Shown here in pieces: positions 1-8,996 of a DNA stretch of 64,000 nt. Source of the DNA: Alcaligenes ammonioxydans (GTDB lineage: Bacteria; Pseudomonadota; Gammaproteobacteria; Burkholderiales; Burkholderiaceae_B). The stretch covers positions 930,001 to 994,000 of the forward strand of contig NZ_CP049362.1 in NCBI RefSeq assembly GCF_019343455.1, read 5' to 3'. Below the pieces are notes generated by a model. The model was not told the DNA's origin. It did not search any database and worked only from the letters and a program-made list of their open reading frames with translations. The position numbers and the translations under genes are program-made. Every line of letters starts with the position of its first letter. Position 1 is the stretch's first letter.

Positions 1-1
1 G

Positions 2-769
2 TTGCAGTTCCCCGCCGTCATCGGTGGTGTGGTGCCTGTGATCAACGTGGAAGGCATCGAGCCTGGCAAGCTGAAACTGTCGGGCAAAGTGCTGGCTGAC
101 ATCTATCTGGCCAAGATCACCAAGTGGGACGATGCAGCCATCAAAGAGCTGAATCCTGATCTGACTCTGCCTAACAAAGACATCGTGGTGGTTCACCGCT
201 CCGACGGTTCGGGCACCACCTTTGGCTGGACCAACTACCTGTCCAAAGTGTCCCCCGACTGGAAATCCCAGGTTGGTGAAGGCAAGGCTGTGAAGTGGCC
301 TACCGGTCAAGGTGGCAAGGGTAACGAAGGCGTGGCCGCTTACGTGCGTCAGCTGCAGAACTCGATCGGCTACGTGGAATACGCCTACGCCAAGCAGAAC
401 AAACTGTCCTGGACCCAGTTGCAGAACAAGGACGGCCAGTTCGTCCAGCCTGGTCAGGAAAGCTTTGCGGCCGCCGCTGCCAATGCAGACTGGGCCGGTA
501 CGCCTGGCATGGGTGTGATCCTGACTGAAGAGCCTGGCGCCAAGTCCTGGCCCATCACGTCGGCGACCTTCATCCTGATGCACAAGGTGCAGGACAAGCC
601 TGAAAATGGTAAAGAAGTGTTGAACTTCTTTAACTGGGCCTTCGAGAACGGCGCCAAGTCTGCTGAAGAACTGGATTACGTGGCTCTGCCCAAAGACGTC
701 ACCGACAAGATCAAGGCGGCTTGGGCTGCTGAAATCAAGACCAAAGACGGCGCTGCGGTCTGGAAGTAA
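2..769 (+). CDS. pstS: Phosphate ABC transporter substrate-binding protein PstS (5' truncated by window edge)
   Basis: Periplasmic phosphate receptor of the PstSCAB high-affinity importer. Only the C-terminal 255 residues are inside the window; the signal peptide and N-terminus lie upstream, and the frame is open to the window edge. The phosphate-binding loop RSDGSGTT is at fragment residues 66-73, and the fragment ends in the usual PstS C-terminal lobe. It is followed by a strong hairpin and then pstC, pstA and pstB in order, which confirms the assignment. The hairpin probably lets the abundant receptor be made in excess over the membrane components. Confidence 0.95.
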   Translation: MQFPAVIGGVVPVINVEGIEPGKLKLSGKVLADIYLAKITKWDDAAIKELNPDLTLPNKDIVVVHRSDGSGTTFGWTNYLSKVSPDWKSQVGEGKAVKWPTGQGGKGNEGVAAYVRQLQNSIGYVEYAYAKQNKLSWTQLQNKDGQFVQPGQESFAAAAANADWAGTPGMGVILTEEPGAKSWPITSATFILMHKVQDKPENGKEVLNFFNWAFENGAKSAEELDYVALPKDVTDKIKAAWAAEIKTKDGAAVWK

Positions 770-810
770 GATTCGTGTTCAAATATAGGTCAGTTGTAAA
801 TTGATCTTGC

Positions 811-845
811 GAGACGGCCCACCTCTAGGTGGCGCCGTCTTTATT
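811..845 (+). terminator. Intrinsic terminator/attenuator after pstS
   Basis: The stem pairs AGACGGC with GCCGTCT outside and CCACCT with AGGTGG inside, with one bulged base, and is followed by a short T-rich stretch. It lies 42 bases after the pstS stop and before pstC, so it may reduce transcription into the downstream transporter genes. Confidence 0.75.
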
Positions 846-988
846 ATGTAAAAATTACGGTTTTGTCTTGAACGCACAGCGCGTGACCTTATCGGTTTGC
901 CGGACCTGTCCAGCCCTGGCTGTTACAGAATCCATAAATCGGTTGCAGTGCGTTTGTCCCATTCCGGCCTGACCCTTCATCTGTCTAC

Positions 989-1927
989 ATGAAATCAAAT
1001 CAGAACGCCTTTATGGACGGCATTTTCAAGAACATGACGCGCTCGTTTGCGTTTCTCGTGTTCATTTTGCTGGCTGCCATCTCTATTTCCCTGATCTATG
1101 GAAGCCGGGAATCCATTGCCGAATACGGTTTCTCTTTTCTCTGGACGAATAATTGGGATCCGGTCAATAACGAATATGGCGCATTGGTACCTATTGCCGG
1201 TACCTTGCTGACCTCTTTTATCGCCCTGTGTATTGCCGTGCCAGTCTCGTTCGGGATTGCCATGTTCCTGACGGAACTGTCGCCGGCGTGGTTGCGTCGT
1301 CCCTTGGGGACGGCCATTGAAATGCTGGCTGCCATCCCGTCCATTATTTATGGCATGTGGGGCCTGTTTGTCTTTGTGCCCCTGTTTCAGCGCTATGTTC
1401 AGCCTGGCCTGATCTCCTTTTTTGAGGGGGTGCCCGTGCTGGGCCAGATCTTTGCGGGTCCTCCCTTCGGCATCGGTGTGTTCACCGCGGGGCTGATTCT
1501 GTCCATCATGGTGATCCCCTTCATTACCGCGGTGATGCGTGACGTGTTCGAGCTGGTTCCTCCCATGCTCAAAGAGTCCGCCTATGGCTTGGGCAGCACT
1601 ACCTGGGAAGTGATGTGGCGGGTGGTTCTGCCATTCACCAAGAACGGGGTGATTGGCGGGATCATGTTGGGTCTGGGGCGCGCACTGGGTGAAACCATGG
1701 CCGTCACCTTTGTGATTGGGAACTCCTTTAACTTGCCCAGCTCGCTGTTTTCGCCCTCGAACTCGATTGCATCGGCACTGGCCAACGAGTTTAACGAAGC
1801 CGGTGGCATGCAGAAATCCGCCTTGCTGGAGCTGGGTCTGATCCTGTTCCTGATCACCACGGTTGTGTTGGCGATCTCCAAGCTGCTCTTGTTGCGTCTG
1901 GCCAAGAACGAAGGCACCTCGCGCTAA
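989..1927 (+). CDS. pstC: Phosphate ABC transporter permease PstC
   Basis: Inner-membrane permease of the phosphate importer; with PstA it forms the channel driven by PstB. The 312-residue product has a hydrophobic N-terminal helix (about residues 18-40), further membrane spans, and the EAA-type cytoplasmic loop ([20 protein letters not shown], about residues 195-220) that contacts the ATPase. The motif [14 protein letters not shown] near the end of the domain is typical of PstC. No clear Shine-Dalgarno precedes this ATG; ATGs 10 to 20 codons further in are alternatives. The 219-base gap after pstS contains the terminator. pstA follows after 12 bases. Confidence 0.95.
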   Translation: MKSNQNAFMDGIFKNMTRSFAFLVFILLAAISISLIYGSRESIAEYGFSFLWTNNWDPVNNEYGALVPIAGTLLTSFIALCIAVPVSFGIAMFLTELSPAWLRRPLGTAIEMLAAIPSIIYGMWGLFVFVPLFQRYVQPGLISFFEGVPVLGQIFAGPPFGIGVFTAGLILSIMVIPFITAVMRDVFELVPPMLKESAYGLGSTTWEVMWRVVLPFTKNGVIGGIMLGLGRALGETMAVTFVIGNSFNLPSSLFSPSNSIASALANEFNEAGGMQKSALLELGLILFLITTVVLAISKLLLLRLAKNEGTSR

Positions 1928-1939
1928 GGATCACCTACC

Positions 1940-2803
1940 ATGTTTGATAAAAAATCTGCAATTAGTCTGAGCAACCCGATCTACAAACGCAGGCAGGTAT
2001 TTAACCGTCTGATGCTGGGTGTGTCTTTTGCTGCCTTGATCTTTGGCCTGTTCTGGTTGTTCTGGATTATCTGGACCCTGATCGAGAAGGGCAGCAGTGC
2101 CATGGCCTGGTCCCTCTTGTTTGAAAGCACACCGCCTCCGGGTGGCGAGGGGGGGCTGCTCAACGCCATCGTCGGCAGTGTCATGATGGCTGGCGTCGGT
2201 ACCCTGATCGGCACGCCGATTGGCATTCTGGCCGGGACCTATCTGGCCGAGTACGGTCAGCGCGGCTGGCTGGCCCCGGCGACCCGCTTTCTGAACGACG
2301 TGTTGTTATCGGCACCGTCCATCATTATTGGTTTGTTCATCTACGCCGTGTACGTGGCTCAGGTAGGACACTATTCGGGTTGGGCCGGTTCTTTGGCTCT
2401 GGCCATTCTGGTGATCCCCGTAGTAGTGCGCTCTACCGACAATATGCTGATGCTGGTCCCCAATGGCCTGCGTGAAGCGGCCGCGGCACTGGGCTGCCCC
2501 AAGTGGAAGATCGTGATGTCCATTTCCTACCGAGCCGCTTTGCCCGGTATCGTGACGGGGGTTCTTCTGGCCGTCGCCCGGATTGCGGGTGAAACGGCTC
2601 CCTTGTTGTTCACTGCCTTGAACAACCAGTTCATGTCCATGAATATGAACGCGCCGCTGGCCAACCTGCCAGTGGTCATTTTCCAATATGCTGCCAGCCC
2701 CTTTGAGGACTGGAACCGTCTGGCCTGGGCAGGTGCGGTGTTGATTACCTTGCTGGTGTTGGGTATCAATATCCTGGCTCGAAGCCTTTTCCGCCAAAAA
2801 TAA
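1940..2803 (+). CDS. pstA: Phosphate ABC transporter permease PstA
   Basis: Second integral membrane subunit of the PstSCAB importer, 287 residues. There is a membrane span near residues 26-50 and an EAA loop (LREAAAALGCPKWKIVMSIS, about residues 178-200), followed by the conserved ARIAGETAPLLFTAL stretch. AAGGA eight to nine bases before the ATG supports the start. It lies 12 bases after pstC and 33 bases before pstB, consistent with one transcript. Confidence 0.95.
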   Translation: MFDKKSAISLSNPIYKRRQVFNRLMLGVSFAALIFGLFWLFWIIWTLIEKGSSAMAWSLLFESTPPPGGEGGLLNAIVGSVMMAGVGTLIGTPIGILAGTYLAEYGQRGWLAPATRFLNDVLLSAPSIIIGLFIYAVYVAQVGHYSGWAGSLALAILVIPVVVRSTDNMLMLVPNGLREAAAALGCPKWKIVMSISYRAALPGIVTGVLLAVARIAGETAPLLFTALNNQFMSMNMNAPLANLPVVIFQYAASPFEDWNRLAWAGAVLITLLVLGINILARSLFRQK

Positions 2804-2836
2804 CGTTTTCACGGAGCGCCCTAGTCGGCCAACGCT

Positions 2837-3616
2837 ATGAGTCAAATTATTACCTCCGACGAATCGACCAAGATTGAAATCCGTAATCTGAATTTCTTCT
2901 ATGGCAAATTCCATGCCCTGCGCAATGTGAACATGTCTATCAAGGAAAAGAAGGTCACGGCCTTTATCGGACCATCCGGTTGCGGTAAATCCACCTTGCT
3001 GCGCACGCTGAACCGCATGTACGAGCTGTATCCCGGCCAACGTGCTGAAGGCGAAATCCTGCTGGACAATGAAAACCTTCTGACCTCCAAACAGGACATT
3101 TCCCTGATCCGTGCCAAGGTGGGCATGGTGTTTCAGAAGCCGACGCCGTTTCCCATGAGCATTTATGACAACGTGGCCTTTGGCGTGCGTTTGTTCGAGC
3201 GCCTGAGCAAAGGTGAAATGGATGAGCGTGTGGAATGGGCCCTGTCCAAAGCCGCATTGTGGAATGAGGTGAAAGACAAGCTGCATCAAAGCGGTAACGG
3301 TTTGTCCGGTGGTCAGCAGCAGCGTCTGTGTATCGCTCGCGGTGTGGCGATCAAGCCCGAGGTTCTGTTGCTGGACGAGCCCTGCTCGGCGCTGGACCCT
3401 ATTTCCACGGCCAAGATTGAAGAGCTGATTGCCGAGCTGAAAACCGATTACACCGTGGTCATTGTGACCCACAATATGCAGCAGGCCGCACGCTGCTCGG
3501 ATTACACCGCCTACATGTACCTGGGCGAGCTGATGGAATTTGGTGAAACCGACCAGATTTTCGTCAAACCAGCCCGCAAGGAAACCGAAGACTACATCAC
3601 GGGTCGTTTCGGTTAA
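2837..3616 (+). CDS. pstB: Phosphate ABC transporter ATP-binding protein PstB
   Basis: ATPase that powers phosphate import. Walker [10 protein letters not shown] is at residues 45-53, the signature LSGGQ at 156-160, Walker B LLLDEP at 177-182 with the PstB-typical CSALDP after it, and the H-loop histidine in [14 protein letters not shown]. Length (259 aa) and C-terminus (DYITGRFG) are normal for PstB. In many proteobacteria phoU and phoB/phoR follow; here the transcript runs into a gap and then a convergent acyl-CoA synthetase gene, so phoU must lie elsewhere or be absent. Confidence 0.97.
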   Translation: MSQIITSDESTKIEIRNLNFFYGKFHALRNVNMSIKEKKVTAFIGPSGCGKSTLLRTLNRMYELYPGQRAEGEILLDNENLLTSKQDISLIRAKVGMVFQKPTPFPMSIYDNVAFGVRLFERLSKGEMDERVEWALSKAALWNEVKDKLHQSGNGLSGGQQQRLCIARGVAIKPEVLLLDEPCSALDPISTAKIEELIAELKTDYTVVIVTHNMQQAARCSDYTAYMYLGELMEFGETDQIFVKPARKETEDYITGRFG

Positions 3617-3643
3617 TCAGACACGGGCAGATCCCCTTGCCTT

Positions 3644-3671
3644 GGTGGCATGGACGAGCGTCTGTGCCACC
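3644..3671 (+). terminator. Hairpin downstream of pstB
   Basis: Inverted repeat GGTGGCA / TGCCACC with a 14-base loop, 28 bases after the pstB stop. No T-tract follows directly, so it may be a 3'-end stabilising hairpin rather than a classical terminator. Confidence 0.35.
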
Positions 3672-3785
3672 GCCCCCTGCCTGTAGATTGCACAAGGGCT
3701 TTTTCCGTGCTGACACGGTAGGTAAGCAGCGTCGGGCTCAGGCGAGCGCTCATCGAGGATTGGCGATCGCCCGGCACCCGTGCGG

Positions 3786-5411
3786 CTATTGGCTTAATTT
3801 GCGTAATGCGTGGCGAATGACCTTGCCGGTGGTCGTCATGGGCAGGGCATCCACAAACTCAATCAAGCGGGGATACTCATGCGCTGCGACCCGTCGCTTG
3901 ATGTGCTCCTGAATTTCCTTGATCAGATTCTGTGATGGTTCGACGTCCTCTTTGAGGACAATAAAGGCCTTTACGACTTCGGTGCGTTCCGGGTCGGGTA
4001 CTCCGATCACGGCCGCCATCGCCACTGCCGGGTGCCCCATCAGACCATCCTCAATCGGGCCAGGGCCGATTCGGTAGCCGGAGCTGGTAATGACATCGTC
4101 GTCCCGGCCCACGAACTGGATATAGCCGTGCTCATCCTGCGTGCCTTTATCGCCGGTCAGTAGCCAGTTTCCTACAAATTTTTCTTTAGTGGCTTCAGGT
4201 CGCTGCCAGTAACCCAGAAACATGACTGGGTCAGGAGCCTGGACAGCAATATGGCCTTCGACACCGGCTTTTTGAATTTGCCCCTGGTCATCCACAATCG
4301 CCACCCTGTGGCCGGGCACGGGCTTGCCGATTTTACCTGCCTGACCGGGAAACCAGGCCGAGCAGGAGGACACGATCATATTGCACTCGGTCTGCCCGTA
4401 GAACTCGTTGATGGTGATACCCAGTTCCTGTTTGGCCCAATCCAGCAGTTGTGCGCCCAGTGACTCTCCGCCGCTGGCAATGGACCGCAGCTTCAAAGGC
4501 CATTGTTCGCGCGACCACTGGCTGCGGCGCAGCATTTTTAGGGCAGTAGGCGGCAGGAAGGTATGCGTTACACCCTGTTCGGACATCAACCTCCAGGTCG
4601 CCTCGGCATCGAACTTGGGAAAACGGTATGCCAGCACAGGGATACCGTGATGCCAGGCGGGCAGCAGGACATCGAGCAGGCCGCCAATCCAGGCCCAGTC
4701 AGCGGGTGTCCACATCAGCCCCTCGCCTGTGGGCAGGAAGTTGTGGGACATTTCCACGCCAGGCAAATGCCCCAGCAGGACCCGGTGGGCATGCAAGGCT
4801 CCTTTGGCCGACCCCGTGGTGCCGGAGGTGTAGATCAGCAGCGCCGGGTCGTCGGCGCGAGTAGTCAGTGTGCGCGGTGCTGGCTCAGGATGGGTGTGAA
4901 TGGCGTGCCACAAGGACAGAGCCTGCTCCTGATCTTGCTGGCTGTCAGTCTGATAAAGATGCTTGAGCTGCGGCAGATGTTCGCGCAAAGGCAGTACCGT
5001 CTCCAGGCCCTGTTGATCGGTAATCAACGTGCTGGCGCCCGAGTCATTCAAGCGATAACGCAGGGCCTCGGTGCCGAACAGGGTAAATAAAGGCATGGCG
5101 ATGGCGCCAATCTTGTAAGTCGCCAAGTGAGCCAGGGCAGTTTCCAGACCTTGAGCCAGGAAAATGGCGATTCTATCGCCGGGCTGAATGCCTTGTGCCT
5201 GCCAGGCGGCCGTCAGGGAGTCGGACCAGGCCTTGAGCTGATCGAATGTGTAGCGTTTGACCTGCCCATCGGACAGTTGCTGGATCAGCGCCAGGCGCCC
5301 GGAGCCATCGGCCCACTTGTCGCAGGCATCATGGGCAATATTGTAGTGTTCAGGAATGGACCAGTGAAATTCCGAGTAGCTTTGTGAATAGGCAGAATCA
5401 GCAGACAGCAT
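3786..5411 (-). CDS. AMP-forming acyl-CoA synthetase (acetyl-/medium-chain acyl-CoA synthetase family)
   Basis: Activates a carboxylic acid to its acyl-CoA through an acyl-adenylate. The ATP-binding P-loop motif YTSGTTGSAKG is at about residues 194-204, the hinge region LLTGDKG and RDDDVITSSGYRIGP follow near residue 420, and the catalytic lysine is in TTTGKVIRH, about residue 530 of 541. The pattern resembles acetyl-CoA synthetase-like enzymes that act on short or medium acids, but the substrate cannot be read from sequence. The ATG at 5411 is preferred over an upstream GTG at 5420 because a GGGA element sits about 12 bases upstream of it. It is convergent with pstB and monocistronic. Confidence 0.85.
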   Translation of the reverse strand: MLSADSAYSQSYSEFHWSIPEHYNIAHDACDKWADGSGRLALIQQLSDGQVKRYTFDQLKAWSDSLTAAWQAQGIQPGDRIAIFLAQGLETALAHLATYKIGAIAMPLFTLFGTEALRYRLNDSGASTLITDQQGLETVLPLREHLPQLKHLYQTDSQQDQEQALSLWHAIHTHPEPAPRTLTTRADDPALLIYTSGTTGSAKGALHAHRVLLGHLPGVEMSHNFLPTGEGLMWTPADWAWIGGLLDVLLPAWHHGIPVLAYRFPKFDAEATWRLMSEQGVTHTFLPPTALKMLRRSQWSREQWPLKLRSIASGGESLGAQLLDWAKQELGITINEFYGQTECNMIVSSCSAWFPGQAGKIGKPVPGHRVAIVDDQGQIQKAGVEGHIAVQAPDPVMFLGYWQRPEATKEKFVGNWLLTGDKGTQDEHGYIQFVGRDDDVITSSGYRIGPGPIEDGLMGHPAVAMAAVIGVPDPERTEVVKAFIVLKEDVEPSQNLIKEIQEHIKRRVAAHEYPRLIEFVDALPMTTTGKVIRHALRKLSQ

Positions 5412-5495
5412 GAGAGGCACTTTTCCCGTAGGTAAGACAGACCTTCATCCTAACGTCTTGTGCGGGATGACCCTATCGGTACTAGCCAGTAGACA

Positions 5496-5528
5496 CGAGA
5501 AACGGCGCTGGGCAGGCGCCGTTTCTCG
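5496..5528. terminator. Perfect inverted repeat between acyl-CoA synthetase and PepSY-like gene
   Basis: Thirteen-base arms (CGAGAAACGGCGC and its complement) around a 7-base loop. A T-tract lies a few bases after the right arm on the + strand only. It sits 3' of the minus-strand PepSY-like gene and 5' of the acyl-CoA synthetase, so it probably insulates the two. Confidence 0.5.
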
Positions 5529-5652
5529 TTCCGCTTTTTTTGCGATTAGAGCAATGACAAAGGACAAGCATCGATGGTTGAGGCTAGCCCTGTGTCGCGA
5601 GTCGCCCGCGCGGAGGGGGACGTCAGGGGAATCATGCGATTTGCGGGTGGTT

Positions 5653-6069
5653 TTAGCTCTTTTGCTGCTCGCTGGCAGGGGTTTGAGTTTGTTGACCCTT
5701 GCCATCGCGATGGCCGCGGCGGTGCTGGCCATCAGCTTTGCGCTCGACCACGGTGAAAGCACCGTTTTCACCTTCAGAGCGAACCCGGACCACTTTGCCG
5801 TCTTTATCCACGACCATGGCCATAATGCGATCGCCCCGCTGATGCAGGCTGCCCACCTTGGTATAGCCGGCCTCTTTCAGACGCTGGTAGGCCGGACCGA
5901 TATCGGTGACTTCGTCGGCCGTCAGCGGCTTGTGGTCGCGGGCCTGGCGAGTTTGTGTCTGGGTGCTTTGCGTTGGGGCCGCGCCCGTGGTTTCTTGAGC
6001 GATGGCAGCGGTGCCGCCCAACAGACTTGCGCTCACTACCAGGGCAGAAAAAAGGGACATACGTTTCAT
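5653..6069 (-). CDS. Small secreted PepSY-like protein
   Basis: Predicted periplasmic protein of 138 residues. A signal peptide (MKRMSLFSALVVSASLLGG, cleavage near AIAQ) is followed by a Thr/Gln-rich linker, then a single PepSY-like module (about residues 45-108: AYQRLKEAGYTKVGSLHQ ... VVDKDGKVVRVRSEGENGAF), and a charged His/Gly/Gln-rich tail. The start at 6069 is chosen because AAGGAG lies six bases upstream; an ATG five codons earlier overlaps that ribosome-binding site. It is divergent from a second PepSY-type protein and the two-component genes at 6.3-8.9 kb, so it may be a target or sensor accessory of that system. Confidence 0.75.
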   Translation of the reverse strand: MKRMSLFSALVVSASLLGGTAAIAQETTGAAPTQSTQTQTRQARDHKPLTADEVTDIGPAYQRLKEAGYTKVGSLHQRGDRIMAMVVDKDGKVVRVRSEGENGAFTVVERKADGQHRRGHRDGKGQQTQTPASEQQKS

Positions 6070-6294
6070 ATAAAGCTCCTTCATGTAATCAACAAGTAGT
6101 GCTGTCAGATTCCTGGGTAGCTTCCTTTTAAGAGGGAAGATGTGTGTGTCCTGTCAGCTTGGTGCCCATTATGGACAAGGGGCTCTGAATCTAAACTGAA
6201 GTTGCTGTTCATGTTATGTTCATCCGCAGCTTGCTATATAAGGGGAGAGTGACTTTGTTGATCCCTCTTTTTTGTTCTGCACGTACCGGTTCGT

Positions 6295-6843
6295 ATGACC
6301 TCCATTAAACAGTCCGCACTGCTGATGTGTCTGGCCGCCGTTTGGGCGGCTGTGGCGCCTGGGGCGGCGGCTCACGCTCACGACTCTTCCGCCTGCGACC
6401 GTCAGAAACGGCAAGGCGTGCCCGCGTGGGACAGGACGGAGCATTCGGATTGGTCAGGGCATGATTATCTGGGCGATGACGATTGCCTGCGCCGTTTGCC
6501 GGCCGCTCCCCCCGCACCCGCAGCACCGCCTCCCAATGAGCGTTTTGGTCCCAGTCCCTACTGGCCACCGGGCCCGGCCTATCGGGGGCATGACCAGGCG
6601 CGTGAAGCGGTGCGTCGGGGCGAGGCTTTGCCACTGCGGGAGGTCTTGCGCCGGGTTCGGGAAGATTATCCGGGGCGGGTGCTGCGCGTGCAGTTTGAAT
6701 ATGACGAGCGTCTTGAACTATGGGTGTATGACTTGCGCATGCTGGTCGATGACAACCGCCTGTTGCGCCTGAAAGTGGATGCCTTGAGTGCCGAAGTGCT
6801 GCTGGTGCGTGGGGTCAAGCGTTCTCATTCGAAAGGACATTGA
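6295..6843 (+). CDS. Secreted PepSY-domain protein preceding a two-component system
   Basis: 182-residue predicted periplasmic protein. Signal peptide at residues 1-28 (MTSIKQSALLMCLAAVWAAV ... AHAHD), then a Pro-rich low-complexity part, then a PepSY-type domain (about residues 100-172, with LREVLRRVREDYPGRVLRVQ and LRLKVDALSAEVLLVRG). The stop is four bases before the response regulator ATG, so the three genes form one operon. PepSY proteins encoded beside PhoP/PhoQ-like pairs are common in betaproteobacteria and are thought to modulate the periplasmic sensor; that role is inference. No Shine-Dalgarno is obvious at this start. Confidence 0.8.
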   Translation: MTSIKQSALLMCLAAVWAAVAPGAAAHAHDSSACDRQKRQGVPAWDRTEHSDWSGHDYLGDDDCLRRLPAAPPAPAAPPPNERFGPSPYWPPGPAYRGHDQAREAVRRGEALPLREVLRRVREDYPGRVLRVQFEYDERLELWVYDLRMLVDDNRLLRLKVDALSAEVLLVRGVKRSHSKGH

Positions 6844-6846
6844 ATA

Positions 6847-7512
6847 ATGCGGATACTGGTTGTCGAAGATGAACCGACCCTGGCGGGGCAGTTGCAACAG
6901 GCTCTGGAGCGGGCGGGCTATGCCGTTCAGGTCGCTCATGATGGCGAGCAGGGTCATTATCAGGGTGAGGTGGAAGCTTTTGATGCGGTGGTGCTGGACC
7001 TGGGTCTGCCTGGCATGGATGGCGTGTCGGTGCTGCGGCGTTGGCGCGCCTCGGACCTGACCATGCCCGTGCTTATTTTGACCGCCCGTAATGACTGGCA
7101 TGACAAAGTCGAGGGAATGGACGCGGGCGCAGACGACTATGTTGCCAAGCCCTTTCACATGGAAGAGCTGTTAGCCCGCATTCGCGCCTTGCTGCGCCGT
7201 GCCGCGGGACAGGTGAATCCGCGCTTGCAACTGGGCCAACTGGAGCTGGATGCGCGTTCGTCTTCAATTACCTGTGCAGGCATGGTGCTGTCGCTGACCA
7301 GCCATGAATATCGCTTGCTGGCTTTCATGATGCACCATCCTGCCCAAGTCCTGTCGCGTACCCAACTGACCGAGCATATTTATTCGCAGGACTTTGAGCG
7401 CGACTCCAACACCATCGAGGTGTTCATTGGCCGTCTACGCAAAAAGCTGCCGCCCGGCTATATCGAAACCGTGCGCGGCATGGGCTACCGTTTGGTAGAC
7501 CCGCAAGCATGA
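6847..7512 (+). CDS. OmpR/PhoB-family response regulator (PhoP-like)
   Basis: Transcriptional regulator controlled by phosphorylation. The receiver domain (1-115) shows the acidic pocket E7-D8, phospho-acceptor D51 (VLDLGLPGMDG), T79 and K101. The C-terminal winged helix (about 130-218) ends with the typical VRGMGYRL. AAAGGA nine bases upstream supports the ATG. It overlaps the downstream kinase by four bases (ATGA), giving translational coupling with its cognate sensor. Confidence 0.93.
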   Translation: MRILVVEDEPTLAGQLQQALERAGYAVQVAHDGEQGHYQGEVEAFDAVVLDLGLPGMDGVSVLRRWRASDLTMPVLILTARNDWHDKVEGMDAGADDYVAKPFHMEELLARIRALLRRAAGQVNPRLQLGQLELDARSSSITCAGMVLSLTSHEYRLLAFMMHHPAQVLSRTQLTEHIYSQDFERDSNTIEVFIGRLRKKLPPGYIETVRGMGYRLVDPQA

Positions 7513-8870
7513 TTGCCGGGCGTGGTCGGGCCACCCTGGGCTCCTTGCGCAGCCGGCTCTTGCTGGGAACCCTGGCCTGGATCTTGCTCAGTATCATTCT
7601 GGCCGGGCTGGGGCTGAACCGTTTGTTTCAGGACCATGTGTATCGCCAGTTCGAGCAGCGTTTGCAGACTCATCTGGACCAGATCATGGCAGACGTCAAT
7701 CTGGACGCGGCCGATGGTGTCACTTTGCAGTCGCGCCTGAGCGATCCCTTGTTTGAGCAACCTTATTCGGGCATGTACTGGCAAATTGCCCGGCGCGAGG
7801 CCGGCAGCCCGCAATGGACGGTGGCTTTGCGCTCGACCTCCTTATGGGATGAGGCCCTGGATGTGAACGCGCCCGATGCGCCCGGGGGCGTGTTGTCTTT
7901 GCCCGGCCCGGAAAAGCAGCGCTTGGTGGTGTTGCGCCAGGAGCTGGACGAGGTTAACGACAAGGGCCAAAGCCTGCAGATCATGGTGGCAGGCAACCGG
8001 GAGCTGCTGGCCGAGCCCTTGGCCCGTTTTGAGCGGATTCTGTTCCTGTCTCTGGGCGGTTTGGCCGTGGGCCTGATTTTGGCGGCCATCTTGCAGGTGG
8101 TGCTGGCCTTGTATCCCTTGCATCTGTTGCGACGCCGTTTGCTGGATGTGCAGGAAGGGCGCGAACCGCAAGTCAGCGGCAATTTTCCTAGCGAAATTCA
8201 GCCCTTGGTGGACGATTTCAATGCAGTGCTCAGTGCGAATGCAGGCATGGTGGACCGCGCACGGGCTCAGGCTGGCAACCTGGCCCATGCCGTCAAAACC
8301 CCGTTGACGATTATGGGCAACGCTGCTCAGGCGCACGATCCGCATCTGGCAGCATTGGTCAGCGAGCAGGTGGCCTTGGCCCAGCGACAGGTGGACCACC
8401 ACTTGTCGCGGGCAAGGGCCATGGCGGTACGCGCCATTGGTGTGCGTACGGATGTGTCGGCCTGCCTGCAGTCCCTGTGTCGGGTGATGGGGCGTTTGCA
8501 TAGCGACAAGCAGATCCATCTGAATCTGCCTGATCAGGAACTGCTTTTTAAAGGCGAGGAGCAGGACCTGCAGGAGATGGCCGGGAATTTGCTGGATAAC
8601 GCCTGCAAGTGGGCGACGCAGAATGTGTGGTGCCAGGTGTGGCAGCAGGACAATGTGCTGCATCTGGTGGTGGAAGATGATGGCCCCGGCCTGGACCCGG
8701 AGCAACTGGAGCGTGTGTTTGGCCGTGGTCAGCGCGCAGATGAACGACACCCCGGTTTCGGTTTGGGACTGGATATTGTCCGTGAGCTGGCGCGCAGCTA
8801 TCAGGGCAAGGTGCAAGCCAGCGCATCGGAGAAGGGGGGGTTGCGGCTGGATTTGACCTTGGCGAGTTAG
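7509..8870 (+). CDS. PhoQ-like sensor histidine kinase
   Basis: Membrane sensor kinase of 453 residues. It has membrane helices at about 18-36 and 176-204, with a periplasmic sensor domain between them. The phospho-acceptor H260 lies in NLAHAVKTPLTI, which has HxxKTPL like PhoQ rather than the usual HELRTP. The ATPase shows the N box (N364 in GNLLDNACKWA), DDGPGL (390-395) and GFGLGL (416-421). The acidic periplasmic part would fit cation or peptide sensing by analogy with PhoQ, but this is inference. A bidirectional terminator follows 74 bases after the stop. Confidence 0.92.
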   Translation: MIAGRGRATLGSLRSRLLLGTLAWILLSIILAGLGLNRLFQDHVYRQFEQRLQTHLDQIMADVNLDAADGVTLQSRLSDPLFEQPYSGMYWQIARREAGSPQWTVALRSTSLWDEALDVNAPDAPGGVLSLPGPEKQRLVVLRQELDEVNDKGQSLQIMVAGNRELLAEPLARFERILFLSLGGLAVGLILAAILQVVLALYPLHLLRRRLLDVQEGREPQVSGNFPSEIQPLVDDFNAVLSANAGMVDRARAQAGNLAHAVKTPLTIMGNAAQAHDPHLAALVSEQVALAQRQVDHHLSRARAMAVRAIGVRTDVSACLQSLCRVMGRLHSDKQIHLNLPDQELLFKGEEQDLQEMAGNLLDNACKWATQNVWCQVWQQDNVLHLVVEDDGPGLDPEQLERVFGRGQRADERHPGFGLGLDIVRELARSYQGKVQASASEKGGLRLDLTLAS

Positions 8871-8944
8871 GGCAGGAAGTGGAGGTGGTTCGCGGATGGA
8901 GTGGCGGGTGCGGTCAGGGCTAGGGGCGGTACTAATCACCCATG

Positions 8945-8973
8945 AAAAACGCCCGGCGAAGCGGGCGTTTTTT
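8945..8973. terminator. Bidirectional intrinsic terminator
   Basis: Stem AACGCCCG / CGGGCGTT with a six-base loop, T-tract on the + strand and A-run on the other side, between the convergent kinase and DoxX genes. Confidence 0.88.
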
Positions 8974-8996
8974 AAAGATCTGACCTCAGGCCAGCA

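Noticed and set aside
918..940. Possible Pho box (CTGTTAC, then AT-rich bases) before pstC
   Set aside because: Only the first half resembles the CTGTCAT repeat; the second half does not match, and the true pst promoter should be before pstS, outside the window.
2306..3472. A 388-codon open frame on the minus strand across pstA-pstB
   Set aside because: It lies antisense to two clear transporter genes, is rich in His/Gln as expected for a complement frame, and has no family resemblance.
7842..8939. A 365-codon minus-strand open frame over the kinase gene
   Set aside because: Shadow of the PhoQ-like kinase; His/Gln-rich translation and no start signals.
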